Notes under the pieces: model-generated | What the model saw: only the letters and a program-made list of their open reading frames with translations | What the model was told of the DNA's origin: nothing | Database searches by the model: none | Position numbers and translations under genes: made by a program | Shown here: piece by piece, positions 1-10,330 of the stretch | Numbering within the stretch: the stretch's first letter is position 1 | Layout: each line of letters begins with the position of its first letter | Assembly (NCBI GenBank): GCA_037693485.1 | Contig: CM075351.1 | Span: forward strand, 10,659,001-10,723,000 | Direction: 5' to 3' | Source: Kitagawia praeruptora | Taxonomy: Eukaryota; Streptophyta; Magnoliopsida; Apiales; Apiaceae | DNA: 64,000 bases

Positions 1-445
1 CGTTCAACCACTTTTGAGCTTTATCACGAAGAGAGAAACCGAACAACATGACTTTCAACTGGTCTGGAGTGACTCCCTGATGTTTAATTGTAGAACAGAG
101 CTGTTGAAACCATTGCAGATGAAGTGTAGGGTCTTCAGAGGCAAGCCCAGCAAATTGATTCTGATGGATCATAGTGAGCAAAGCAGGCTTGATCTCAAAA
201 TTTGCTGCTTGAATTGCTGGCATAACAAGGCCAGTAGGTACCCCACTCGGAGAGGGCTGTGAGTAATTCTTCAAAGATTTGGGAGGAAGGTCCGCCATCT
301 CAATCTTTGGTTCAGATATCCTTTGCTGCTTCTCTTTCCTTTGTTGATCTATGTATTGTTGACAAGTATTTCCAGAATCTGGACTAAGAGGAGTTGTATC
401 CTCTTTCGCTTGATCTTCTTTCGTTTGAGACCTGGTCTTGGGCAT
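1..445 (-). CDS. gag polyprotein N-terminus, Athila-like copy E1b (cut by window edge)
   Basis: From the ATG at 445 the minus strand reads without a stop to the window edge, giving about 148 residues. It starts MPKTRSQTKEDQAKED and reaches the FSLRDKAQKW motif of the retrotransposon gag (capsid) domain. It is very similar to the gag at 5,446-6,801, with a few substitutions and small indels in the N-terminal linker. Gag would form the virus-like particle in which the element reverse-transcribes. The LTR and primer site lie upstream at 560-1,849 in the expected order. The rest of the protein is outside the window, so intactness cannot be judged. Confidence 0.8.
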   Translation of the reverse strand, partial: MPKTRSQTKEDQAKEDTTPLSPDSGNTCQQYIDQQRKEKQQRISEPKIEMADLPPKSLKNYSQPSPSGVPTGLVMPAIQAANFEIKPALLTMIHQNQFAGLASEDPTLHLQWFQQLCSTIKHQGVTPDQLKVMLFGFSLRDKAQKWLN

Positions 446-559
446 CAACAACTAAACAAGGAAAAGCAATAAGATCGGTCTAAGTTGGAACAAGTGTTCC
501 AAAGAGACAAGAGAAACAATCTAAAACAATCAAACTAAAATTATAGAAAACTAGGCGTC

Positions 560-577
560 TCCCCGGCAGCGGCGCCA
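560..577 (-). other. primer-binding site (tRNA-Asp type), E1b
   Basis: The minus strand reads TGGCGCCGCTGCCGGGGA, complementary to the 3' end of a plant tRNA-Asp apart from about one position. It begins seven bases inside the LTR end at 584. This is where minus-strand DNA synthesis would start. Confidence 0.8.
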
Positions 578-583
578 AAAACT

Positions 584-1849
584 TGATGTGTAAAATTATG
601 TTTAACCGCAAGCGCACGGTATCAATTGTAGTAGATACTAGCAAATACGGGTCGAATCCTCAAGGAGACAGTTTATGTTTCAATTCAATTGCTATCAATT
701 GTTTCTAGTCACAACGATTGTTTGAGAATTTTATTAACTACTAAAACAAATTTAACAAAGTTTTAAATCAATTAATTAAGGGATCTAGGGCAATTCAGGT
801 TCACCATGCTTACACCAAACAAATCACAAAAGTATAGCTTTTCAATGGGATTAAGTAATTAAAGCAATGGTTAATCTTTTTCAAGCATTAACACTCTCAG
901 AATATCTAATGATGTTTTCACACTCACCTTCAATTCCGCTAATTGTATGTAAGCCTCTAGTAGTAAAATCTTTCGATCTATTACTCCTATTGTAATCAAT
1001 TAATCCGTGATATTGCGCAATTACACAAATTAAGAATTAAAACATATCAATCAGAATTACTCTCTACCCATCAATTTACTAATCAAATTAAGCCCAAATC
1101 ATGGTGCAAACATGGCTCCCCTTAATACCCTAGAATTAAACTACTCACTCATACTAGAAGTAAAAGCAATAAGAATAATGAAAGAAGCCATGTAAAACAT
1201 ATAATAAAAACAAGAGAATAAAGAATACCTCAAACTTTGTATTAACGAAGAACAATGAAGATCCAAATTAAACCAAGTGCTTACAAAAGAAGAGATGAAG
1301 AGAGAAAAACCAAAACCCTAGCTTTTGTAAAAAGTAAAATACGTGTGTATATATATCTCCTCTTTCCACGTTTTTATAATAAACCTCCCAATAAAATCTG
1401 ATCTCTATCTTCTAATAAAAGTATTTTTAATATCCTAATCAATTTACAAAAAGATATCCATAATTAAATAGGATTTTTTTTTAAAATTCGTCACTAATTT
1501 TGCTCCTCTGTTTCTGGGCTCTTCCAGTTGGATTTTGCTTACTGGACCACCTCTGAATTAAAGATAATTCCCTAAGCTTCGCGTGGACAGTAAGATCGTC
1601 AAATTCTGACTTCAGGAACTCAAGATATGGCCCAAACAGTGCAGACAACCCGTGTAGCCCAATAATACGAATTTTCTCCTATTTTATCTCCAAAATAGCT
1701 CTTTTTGCTCCAAATCCTTCCAAGTTATGAATTCTTTATTTCCTACAATAAAACAATAAAATCTATTAAATAAAAATCCAAATCAATGCAAAACACAATA
1801 AATATGTGAATAAAATCATCTAAAATATATATAAAAATATACTCTATCA
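584..1849 (-). repeat. 5' LTR of Athila-like copy E1b (1,266 bp)
   Basis: On the minus strand it starts TGATAGAGTATA at 1,849 and ends AACACATCA-like at 584, next to the primer site, so TGAT and ATCA mark the ends. It aligns along its whole length with the LTR at 6,939-8,228, with scattered substitutions and small indels. The outer edge directly abuts gag codons of E1, so this copy inserted into E1 gag. The adjacent five bases on the right (1,850-1,854, CATAT) would be one target duplication; its partner is off the window. Confidence 0.85.
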
Positions 1850-1983
1850 CATATGTACGACCACTCCTAAGAGCAATGGCATTCACATTTCCCTTTGGCT
1901 GAGTTGGTTGTGCTGGTAGAGAGCCTTGTTGCCTTGTAGATGAAGAACTGGCCATTTGAGCAATCTGAGTTTCCAGCATCTTA
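1850..1983 (-). pseudogene. gag C-terminal segment of E1, separated from its N-terminus
   Basis: The minus-strand frame reads MLETQIAQMASSSS and ends with NAIALRSGRTYV just before the nested LTR. The ALRSG(K/R) motif is typical of the gag-protease boundary in Athila-like elements; E3 has AVTLRSGK at the equivalent place. If the solo LTR and one target duplication are removed, the frame joins smoothly to the upstream gag ending KMNQMEIHN. This is coding sequence broken by two insertions and cannot be expressed as a polyprotein. Confidence 0.8.
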
Positions 1984-1988
1984 TTATG

Positions 1989-4900
1989 TGTGGCACCCCC
2001 AGTCTCGGGATGACCTCATAACCCGATCCGAGGCACGCCAACCAAACCAAACGTCGTAATATATGCTTACACAAACTTAATTTCATTAATAACCAAAAGG
2101 AGTTACAACAAAGTCTAGTCTTACGATAAAAGTTTACAACATATTACACGCTTATAATTAATTTCATCATAGGTCTATTACAAAAGCATTCTTCTTAGAG
2201 TTCTACATACTTCTTATCTAACTTCGATAGTTACTTCATCACAGTCTTATCTTTTCCCGAACTTCCTCCGCCAAAATTCTTCCCTGTGGAAGTTAATGAC
2301 ATAAAAGGGTGAGCTCATAGAGCCCAGCAAGCATATATCATACTATTTAACTGAGGTTTACAGAACAATGAACTATGCTCATCAGAACAGATAATTTTTC
2401 ACATAATTTGAAAATGAGTATTCAAACATGATAAATTCACAAGTTCTACTGGTGGGGATCCCGGCCTGCTAAACAATTGGTTTAGCTTTACTTCCGATTT
2501 GGAAGCATCATCATCAATTCACAACATCAATGTAAGAATACTCAATTTTCATCAACAAATCATCGATATTTCAAAATCAATTTAATAATTCATAACAGTA
2601 AATCAGTACAGTATATACTTACAGTAACCCGCTTCTACTCTTTGCTTCTATCTCTTTTTTCAAATAATTCCCAATATTTCAAATTCGTCTCCCAAAGCTA
2701 TCCAAAAAGTTATACTAATTATTAAAACATTAACTTAAACAATTAAACAAATATTAAATCAAATAAAATAAATAAAATGAAATAAATAGAAAGTACTTAC
2801 AAGTAGTAAGCAATTACTCCTACTTTCCTAATTAGTACACTACCACTTATTTATATAAGGAAAGCGAAACACAATTCCTTTGTGACTCGATGTGGTATAA
2901 CCACCAGCTTGAAAATAAATAATTAACTCGGCTTTGCTCAAAACTGAACTACAACCACACTAAATCCTGGATTACATATGTCCACCACCATTTAATTTTG
3001 GTATATACAAGTGAACCTTTGTAATATATATACTCTTATCTCTCTTTCTGTTTTCAATGTGGTACAAAAGAAAAGTAGGGAAAATAACAAAAATGCTACT
3101 TTCATGTTCAACGAGATACAACCGTTTAAGACCTCCACCTATCAGTTCTGCTAATCTCATGCCTTCGGTTCCCATTTCCGTTCATACAGTTGAGGCCAGG
3201 TTGTTCTACATATACTCCAAAGTCCTCCCTTTATTTATCAATGTGGGAGTTTGCGTTTTTCTTCTATTTCCCATAAGGCTATAATGGCTACTTATCCCAC
3301 ATCGAAAGATTTTCTAGAGTAACTCCTTACCCTGGTCTATAAGTACTATACAAAGCTATTTCCTCAAGTACCAAGAGCGCCTGTGACCCTTACCTTGGCC
3401 TCCTCTTGAATCAAAAAGGACATAAGATGGGAGTAAACAACTTAAGTCACACTCTTGTCTCCAGCAATTGGATTGGCTAATTGAGTGCATAAAACCAAAA
3501 TAAAATGAAGAGAATTTGAATGCACGATAAATCCCAACGAATTTAACCTTTAATTTCATGTGGTTGAAGTGTGGAGAGTCAAGTATGATAAAATTACTAA
3601 AACTTAAGTTCCCACATCGAAATGGCTACAATCTAATTGCCTTCATTCCCTATATATATAGACTTGGAATAATAAGAACAAACCAGCCCAAGAAGGTTAT
3701 GTTGTAAATGACTCTTCTTGTCTCCCACATCGAGAGACGTTCAGTGCACAATCCTACAACAAGTCTATATAAACTAAGTTGAGTTACATAAATAAGTAAA
3801 CTCCCGTGACTTTGATCTGGTTGATATTAGGAGTTAAAAGATTTTAGACGCTCCTTTTACACCGATTTCAATTTTAGTCACGTTAATATCCCAAGTATAT
3901 TGCCTTGATAATGAAAATACGCTGAAACTTTCTTTTACTCGGATTGTACTAAACACTACTTGGGTGAGGTGTTTTAAGCATATAAAGATTTTGTCCCACA
4001 TCGAGGACTAAAGAGTAGGGCTCCCTCTTTGGTTCTATAAGTACATAAGGTTCCTATTCCAAGAATTAAAAGTTGTAGCTCATAACTATAACTTTGGCTC
4101 CAACATGAGCTAAGTAATTAACATGCCAATGGCCAATTTGAAACTACCATTCATAACATTTAAGAGCTTGATTACCTCTGAAAAATTTAAGCTTAAATCT
4201 TTTTCTGCCATAGTTGCACGTATCTCCCAATTATCCCACATCGAGGGGTTATGGACCTGATTGCCCTATTTCTCTATATAACCAACTAACTTAAGGTAGT
4301 AGTAAATAAAAAGGTAATCTCAATTGTCCCACATCGATGGGATATTCAAGTTACTCTCCCTCTAAGTTTATATAAACCTAGTAGGATTATGGGTTACAAT
4401 TAAAAAGAGTTGAAGCTTTCAGTGTAACTTTACTTAGAGTCCATCTAGTTTCTAAATGTATGGACGAAGCAAATCTCCTAAGGTTTGCTAAATCTAAGTA
4501 ATTTCGGTTAACCACTAGAAGTTCATGGTTCTGATTTGATCCATCATAACATAGTTCAAAAAAAATGTGAGACTAAATAAGTTTGTGTGCAACTCAAAAT
4601 AAGCTTAAGCATCTTCCAATCTTAAAAAAATTGGGGTTAAAAGCTCAGAACATTTATCCCACATCGACACTTTTGTGAATAGAACTTCTTCCACTTCTAT
4701 ATAAGTTCACCTAGTTTAAGTATTAAAAACAACTAATGCCTTAAAATGAACATTTGGCTACACTCTTAGCCTACCAAGTTATGAAAATCTAAAAAAATTG
4801 AAGGTTATATTAAGTGTGATTTGAATATTAATAAGTTTCCTTCAGTGCAATACAAACATAAGTCAAAGCAAATTCTTGACACTTAATAGTGGAAGCGTAT

Positions 4901-5440
4901 CATATATTCCAAGAAGGCATAAGTTCCCAGCAAGGCATTTACTTACTACTAAAACTAAATATGAACACTAAGTCCCACATCGAAATGATTAACACCTAGT
5001 TATCTTCCTTTTCTATATAAATGGCTTAAGAGACAAGTTTATTCTCAAGGGAAATATTGCACTTGTCCCACATCGAGAGGATACTAGTGCAAGATCCCTT
5101 TCCCAACTATATATTGGGGTCTTAGTAAGGTTAAAGTTATATCCATTTGGGCTAGTTCATACTGGCTCGCGTATTCAGTACAAAATTTTTTTTATCCCTT
5201 TCCCATTTGGGCCTTGATGCTTCTGCTCGGCCCATTTCATAGTCCAATCTTATGGGAACGTCGACTTATCGATGTAGACCAATCATAGTTCAATTTTATG
5301 GGAGTTACGAGACGTCGTAGCAAACCAATAAAATTATTCAAATATTTTTGAAGTTAAAAATAAAATCGTGAAAGTAATATAATCATATAAAATGTTTAAA
5401 AAATTATATTATTCAGATATAACTAAATTGGGGTATTACA
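1989..5440 (-). mobile_element. solo LTR (3,452 bp) of a gypsy, probably chromovirus, family inserted in E1 gag
   Basis: On the minus strand it starts TGTAATACCCC at 5,440 and ends GGGGGTGCCACA at 1,989, the TG...CA ends expected of an LTR. It is flanked by a perfect 5-bp duplication TTATG at 1,984-1,988 and 5,441-5,445, exactly where the gag frame is broken. There is no primer site, polypurine tract or coding sequence, so it is most simply a solo LTR left by LTR-LTR recombination. Ends and length resemble the chromovirus LTR at 12,648-15,987, but I could not align them well, so the family is an inference. Positions 1,989-3,240 hold AT-rich DNA with no gene I can see. Confidence 0.8.
3294..5115 (+). 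promoter_or_regulatory. array of nine snRNA-promoter-like USE + TATA modules
   Basis: An 11-mer matching or differing by one base from RTCCCACATCG occurs at 3,294, 3,609, 3,722, 3,993, 4,233, 4,326, 4,656, 4,972 and 5,065. Each is followed by a TATA box starting at 3,338, 3,651, 3,766, 4,036, 4,275, 4,369, 4,698, 5,014 and 5,108. The gap between element and TATA is 31-33 bp every time. In plant U-snRNA genes this upstream element with a TATA about four helical turns away directs RNA polymerase II; three turns gives polymerase III. The modules run single, pair, single, pair, single, pair, which suggests an amplified unit of about 0.6-0.74 kb. I see no U1, U2, U4, U5 or U6 sequence downstream, so products, if any, are unknown. 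All point opposite to the LTR. Confidence 0.7.
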
Positions 5441-5445
5441 TTATG

Positions 5446-6801
5446 TATCTCCATCTGGTTCATCTTTGTTTGCATTTGTAACAATATCTTCATCATATCA
5501 CCTTGATTATCAGCCTGTGCAGCTTGATTGGCTTGAGGAGCATAATTTTGAGGAGGCCTTTGGAATCCAGGGGGATTCATAGGTCCTTGAGGAGGCCTAT
5601 ACTGCTGTTGTGGAGGAGGCTGGTACGACTGCTGATATTGCTGCTGATTAGGAACATTTGTATTCTGAGCATTATTGTTCCTATATGAGAAGTTCGGATG
5701 ATCTTTCCAACCAGGATTATAAGTGTTGGAGTACGGATTGTACTGCTGCCTCTGTTGGAAAACATTTGCTTGCTCCATCTGAAAATTATGTGAATTTTGA
5801 GCATTGTATTGGCAATCGTTACCATAGTGGCCTTGGATGCCACAGACTTCACAAACAGGATTATTCATAGGAGCCATGGATGACAATGCATTGATACTCA
5901 TAGGTTGAGTAGAGGGCTGAGATGTCTTCAAAGAGTGGATCTCCTGAGTTAATGCAGCGAGTTGAGATGATAATAGAGAATAAGCATCCACTTCAAGTTT
6001 ACCCCCTTTCTTGGTTGTTCTCGGATTATTGAAGTGATTGGCAGCCAAATTTGAAAGAAAAGCATGTGCATCATCAACTCCTTTATCCAGAAATACACCA
6101 CCTGCAGCGTTATCAACCATCCCTTTTATTTCAGGATCAAGACCATTGTAGAAGCGTTTAAGCAGAAACCACTTCTCAAGTCCATGGTGAGGGCATGCAC
6201 GTTGATAATCCTTGAACCTGTCCCAAGCATCCCAAAGAGATTCACCATAATCTTGCTTAAAACCCATCATCTTGTCGATCAAATCGTCGATTCTGTTAGG
6301 AAGGAAGAACTCAGTTATGAAAGCTTGAGCAATCTTATCCCACTCGGTCAAGTCAATATCATTCAACCATTTTTGAGCTTTGTCACGAAGAGAGAAACCG
6401 AACAACATGACTTTCAACTGGTCTGGAGTGACTCCCTGATGTTTAATTGTAGAACAGAGCTGTTGAAACCGTTGCAGATGAAGTGTAGGGTCTTCAGAGG
6501 CAAGCCCAGCAAATTGATTCTGTTGGATCATAGTGAGCAAAGCAGGCTTGATCTCGAAATTTGCTGCTTGAATCGCTGGCATAGCAAGACTAGTAGGTAC
6601 CCCACTCGGAGAGGGCTGTGAGTAGTTCTTCAAAGATTTAGGAGTGTCCGCCATCTCAATCTTTGGTTCAGATATCCTTTGATGCTTCTCTTTCTTTTGT
6701 TGATCTATGAATTGTTGACAAGTAATTCCAGAATCTGGACTAAGAGGAGTTGTATCCTCTTTCGCTTGATCTTCTTTCGTTTGAGACCTGGTCTTGGGCA
6801 T
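5446..6801 (-). pseudogene. gag polyprotein of Athila-like element E1, truncated by the solo LTR
   Basis: From the ATG at 6,801 (MPKTRSQTKED) the frame runs about 450 residues before entering the inserted LTR, where it ends artificially. The capsid domain (about residues 85-270) contains FSLRDKAQKWL, WDAWDRFKDYQRACPHHG and RFYNGLDPEIKG. A canonical zinc knuckle follows near residue 320: CEVCGIQGHYGNDC, spacing CX2CX4HX4C. A Q/N/Y/P-rich nucleocapsid tail and a short coiled-coil-like stretch (LLQMQTKMNQME) come after it. An earlier in-frame TTG extends the open frame slightly, but the ATG is the likely start. No premature stop occurs before the insertion, so the copy was probably functional when it was hit. 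Confidence 0.85.
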
Positions 6802-6914
6802 CAACAACTAAACAAGGAAAAGCAGTAAGATCGGTCTCAGTTGGAACAAGAGTTCCAAAGAGACAAGAGAAACAATCTAAAACAATAAAACTAAAATTAT
6901 AGAAACTAGGCGTC

Positions 6915-6932
6915 TCCCCGGCAGCGGCGCCA
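6915..6932 (-). other. primer-binding site (tRNA-Asp type), E1
   Basis: Same 18-mer as at 560-577, seven bases inside the LTR end at 6,939. The 130-bp leader between it and the gag ATG (6,802-6,914) is AT-rich with no further feature I can see. Confidence 0.8.
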
Positions 6933-6938
6933 AAAACT

Positions 6939-8228
6939 TGATGTGTTAAATTATGTCTAACCGCAAGCGCACGGTATCAATTGTAGTAGATACTAGCAAA
7001 TACGGGTCGAATCCTCAAGGAGACAGTTTCTGTTTCAATTCAATTGCTATCAATTGTTTCTAGTCACAACGATTGTTTGAGAATTTTATTAACTACTAAA
7101 ACAAATTTAACAAAGTTTTAAATCAATTAATTAAGGGATCTAGGGCAATTCAGGTTCACCATGATTACACCAAACAAATCACAAAAGTATAGCTTTTCAA
7201 TGGGATTAAGTAATTAAAGCAATGGTTAATCTTTTTCAAGCATTAACACTCTCAGAATATCTAATGATGTTTTCACACTCACCTTCAATTCCGCTAATTA
7301 TATGTAAGCCTCTAGTAGTAAAATCTTTCGATCTATTACTCCTATTGCAATCAATTAATCCGTGATATTGCGCAATTACACAAATTAAGAATTAGAACAT
7401 ATCAATCAGAATTACTCTTTACCCATCAATCTACTAATCAAATTAAGCCCAAATCATGGTGCAAACAAGGCTCCCCTTAATATCCTAGAATTAAACTACT
7501 CACTCATTCTAGGATTAAAACTAACAATAATAATCAAGAAAGCCATAATAAACATGTACTAATAAACAAGATGAGATAAAGAGTACATTAAACTTTGTAT
7601 TAATGAAGAACAATGAAGATCCAAATTAAACCAAGTGCTTACAAAGGAAGTGATGAAGAGAGCAAAGAATAAACCAAAACCCTAGCTTTTGTAAAAATAC
7701 GTATCTGTATATATCTCTATCTATCCCTCTTTCCACGTTCTTTTCCTCTTTTATAATAAAACTCCCTCAATAAAATCTGATATCTATCTCCTAATAAAAG
7801 TATTTTTAATATCCTAATCAATTTACAAAAAGATATCCATAATTAAATAGGATTTTCTTGTAAAATTCGTCACTTCTTTTTCTCCTCTGTTTCTGGGCTC
7901 TTCCAGTTGGATTTTGCTTACTGGACCACCTCTGAATTAAATATAATTCCCTAAGCTTCGCGTGGACAGTAAGATCGTCAAATTCTGACTTCTGGAACTC
8001 AAGATATGGCCCAAACAGTGCAAGCAGCCCGTGTAGCCCAATAATACGAATTTTCTCCTATTTTATCTCCAAAATAACTCTTTTTGCTCCAAATCCTTCC
8101 AAGTCATGAATTCTTTATTTTCTACAATAAAACAATAAAATCTATTAAATAAAAATCCAAATCAATGCAAAACACAATAATTATGAGAATAAAATCATCT
8201 AAAATATATATAAAAATATACTCTATCA
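6939..8228 (-). repeat. 5' LTR of Athila-like element E1 (1,290 bp)
   Basis: Starts TGATAGAGTATA on the minus strand at 8,228 and ends AACACATCA at 6,939. It is a close relative of the LTR at 584-1,849. At 8,228 it abuts LINE sequence, so the five bases ATATC at 8,229-8,233 are one target duplication; the other lies outside the window. Confidence 0.85.
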
Positions 8229-9573
8229 ATATCTAACAACTACCATGCCGGAGGAATTGAAGGATATCACTGTGCAGTCGCTGATGAATGATGAGAAAAA
8301 TGGATGGGATTATGATGTTATTAAAGATATATGCAATGCACGTGATAGGGATCTTATAACTAGAATTCCAATCCCAATAAGTCAGAAGGATGATTCGTGG
8401 TTCTGGTTGTTAGAAAGCAGTGGTAAGTTTACAGTAAAAAGTTGTTACAGAGCTATACAAGGGGATCAAAGTGTTATTCATGCAAGGTTCTGTAATCGTG
8501 TATGGTCTTTACAGCTCCCAATAAAGGTTAATGTTTTTTATGGCGAGTTGGTAGAGGATGCTTGCCTACAAATCAATCTTTAGGTATGAAGCGGGTGGAA
8601 ATTTATGTTAAATGTCCTTGGTGTCATAAAGAAGCAGAAATAGACATCCATGTTCTTTTTATGTGTGACTTTGCAAAGACAACTTGGGCGGGTACAGGGC
8701 TTCAAAATCTGTTACAGCTGACTGGAAGTGAAATGGCATTTGAGGTGTTAGTTAAATCATTTCCATTGGCTAGTCGAGAACAGTGTGTGCAGATAGGGAT
8801 GTTTTGCTGGAGTTTGTGGAATCGTCATAATAAGTTGGTTTGGGAAAGGGCGAATGGATCAGTGTTTGGAGTTAAGGCTGCAGCCATGAACTTGTTACCT
8901 GACTGGAGGGAAGCAAGAAGAGAAGATGATAAGGAGAAGGACCGAGAAGGAGAGGGTAGGAGGAGATGGAGTAGACCACCAGTAGGATGGGTCAAGTTGA
9001 ATATAGATGTTGCGATACACCAAAATGGAAGCATTGGAGTGGGAAGTGTGCTGCGAGACTGTCAAGGGAGCTTTATCAGAGCTAAGTGTACCCTTATACC
9101 AAGAGCATGGCAACCTAGAGAAGCAGAGGCAATTGGTTTGAAGGAAGCACTTTCGTGGGCTAAGACAGATAACTTGCATCATTGTATTATTGAGACGGAT
9201 TCAAAGCTTCTCGACTTAGCTTGTAGAGGAATGCAAGGAGGTTCATATTTCCATACGATTGTTTCAGATTGTGTTTATTTATTGAAGCACCTTGATAACG
9301 TGCTAGTGGAGTTTGTCTATAGGTCTGCGAATAATGTGGCACATGTGTTAGCGAAAGCTGCATTTTCTGAGTCTGACCTAGGGAAGTGGAATTGTACTCC
9401 TCCTGAGTTTATTCATCATGTACTGAATTCTGATTTTTATTAAGTTATGCAAGTACGTTTATTTCAAAAAAAAAAAGTTTCATTGATTATTCGTCTCCTC
9501 CAGTATGTGTGTTGGAGACACTTTTGTCGGATGTTTAATCTTTAATGAAATTGCCTTTTTTCAAAAAAAAAAA
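8229..9573 (+). mobile_element. 3' end of an L1-type LINE, cut at its 5' side by E1
   Basis: Coding sequence for the C-terminal part of LINE ORF2 (8,230-9,443) is followed by a short 3' UTR, an internal A-run (about 9,466-9,476) and a terminal A-run (about 9,563-9,573). The sequence TTTAATGAAATTGCC before the tail is a layout common in plant L1 elements. The 5' part is separated by the E1 insertion and lies outside the window. The direction of the A-tail agrees with the coding strand. Confidence 0.8.
8230..9443 (+). pseudogene. LINE ORF2 C-terminus: zinc-binding segment and RNase H domain, one frameshift
   Basis: The first part (8,230-8,560) reads SSGKFTVKSCYRAIQ and VWSLQLPIKVNVF, the conserved connection region after plant LINE reverse transcriptase. 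At about 8,550-8,562 the frame shifts and continues to 9,443 with CPWCHKEAEIDIHVLFMCDF, a CCHC-type zinc-binding motif. An RNase H domain follows: KLNIDVA (the first acidic residue), EAEAIGLKEAL, IETDSKLL and RSANNVAHVLAKAA. RNase H would remove RNA from the RNA-DNA hybrid during target-primed reverse transcription. The frameshift and the missing reverse transcriptase make this copy dead. Confidence 0.85.
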
Positions 9574-10330
9574 GGATTTGGGAAAATACGTATTTGCCAA
9601 ATGCGTATCCCAGATACTTATTTGGCAAATGCGTATTCTACCGGGTATTTTTGTCAAAAATTCTGAAAATGGATATTTTTGTTACTATTACCTAAAAAAA
9701 TGAGTATTTTTGTCTTTCACCCAATAACGATTTGCAGAATAGGTGGTCAAAAATACCCACCTATTACGCATTTGTCAAGTGCTTAATAAAAAAAATCCTT
9801 GTTATGCGTATGTAAGATGAATAGCAAAAAAAAAATCCCCCTATTACGCTTGTTTCAAGTGAGTAACAAAAAAGAAAAAGTCATTACCCTATGAACAAAT
9901 GCGTAACAAAAGTTATTATCCCATGGATAAATGCGTAACAAAAGTTATTATCATATGAACAAATGCGTAACAAACTATTTTTAATATATATAAAATTAAA
10001 ATACAAGTGTTATTCCATGTGTAACACTTGTTACCCAAACTGAAAATGCATAATAGATCGGTATTTTTGGCCATTCTCCTGCACGCGTGGTATTCTTGTC
10101 AAGAAAAATAAAAAAATGGTATTTTTGTCCTTCACTTCTTTCGTCTATTTTTATTTTCTTTTATTTACAGGTCATTTTGTTTTGGTGGTTTTTATTTTGG
10201 TTTTTAATAAAATAAAAAAAACATAAATACATGATTTTGATCGACCGAGTATAGTTATTGAAGGAAGGCCATTAATTATATAACCACTTCCACATAAACA
10301 TAGGAGTAAAAAGTATAAGCCAAACATGCC
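9574..10330. repeat. AT-rich noncoding stretch with repeated ATGCGTAAC words
   Basis: No coding sequence is visible. The word ATGCGTA(A/T) and variants recur many times between 9,590 and 10,050. Three near-copies of a unit of about 35 bp (AACAAATGCGTAACAAAAGT type) lie at about 9,890-9,975. Phrases such as GTATTTTTGTC recur near both ends (about 9,640 and 10,120), which could hint at a decayed short transposon, but I could not define terminal inverted repeats. Confidence 0.45.

Larger units (their letters stand above)
1..8228 (-). mobile_element. Athila-like gypsy element E1, 5' half, carrying two nested insertions
   Basis: Read on the minus strand, this is an LTR (6,939-8,228), a primer-binding site, gag, and then two interruptions. 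A solo LTR of another family splits gag at 1,989-5,440. A second copy of the same family (E1b), LTR 584-1,849 plus gag 1-445, sits in the gag 3' end at 1,850. The primer site, complementary to a tRNA-Asp 3' end, and the gag type point to the Athila branch of Ty3/gypsy. Protease, pol and the 3' LTR of both copies are outside the window, so the left boundary is the window edge. The arrangement LTR-gag-LTR-gag could also arise by unequal recombination, but the LTR at 584-1,849 abuts gag codons rather than a polypurine tract, which favours insertion. Confidence 0.75.

Noticed and set aside
3294..5115. True U-snRNA gene cluster
   Set aside because: I looked for U1, U2, U4, U5 and U6-like sequence downstream of the TATA boxes and saw none; only the promoter layout is present.
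5503..6621. Plus-strand open frames over 5,503-6,621
   Set aside because: They are shadows of the minus-strand gag of E1, which has the capsid domain and zinc knuckle.
584..8228. One element with 584-1,849 as its 3' LTR and 6,939-8,228 as its 5' LTR
   Set aside because: The left LTR is followed on its inner side by a primer site and gag, and on its outer side by gag codons without a polypurine tract, so it is the 5' LTR of a separate nested copy.
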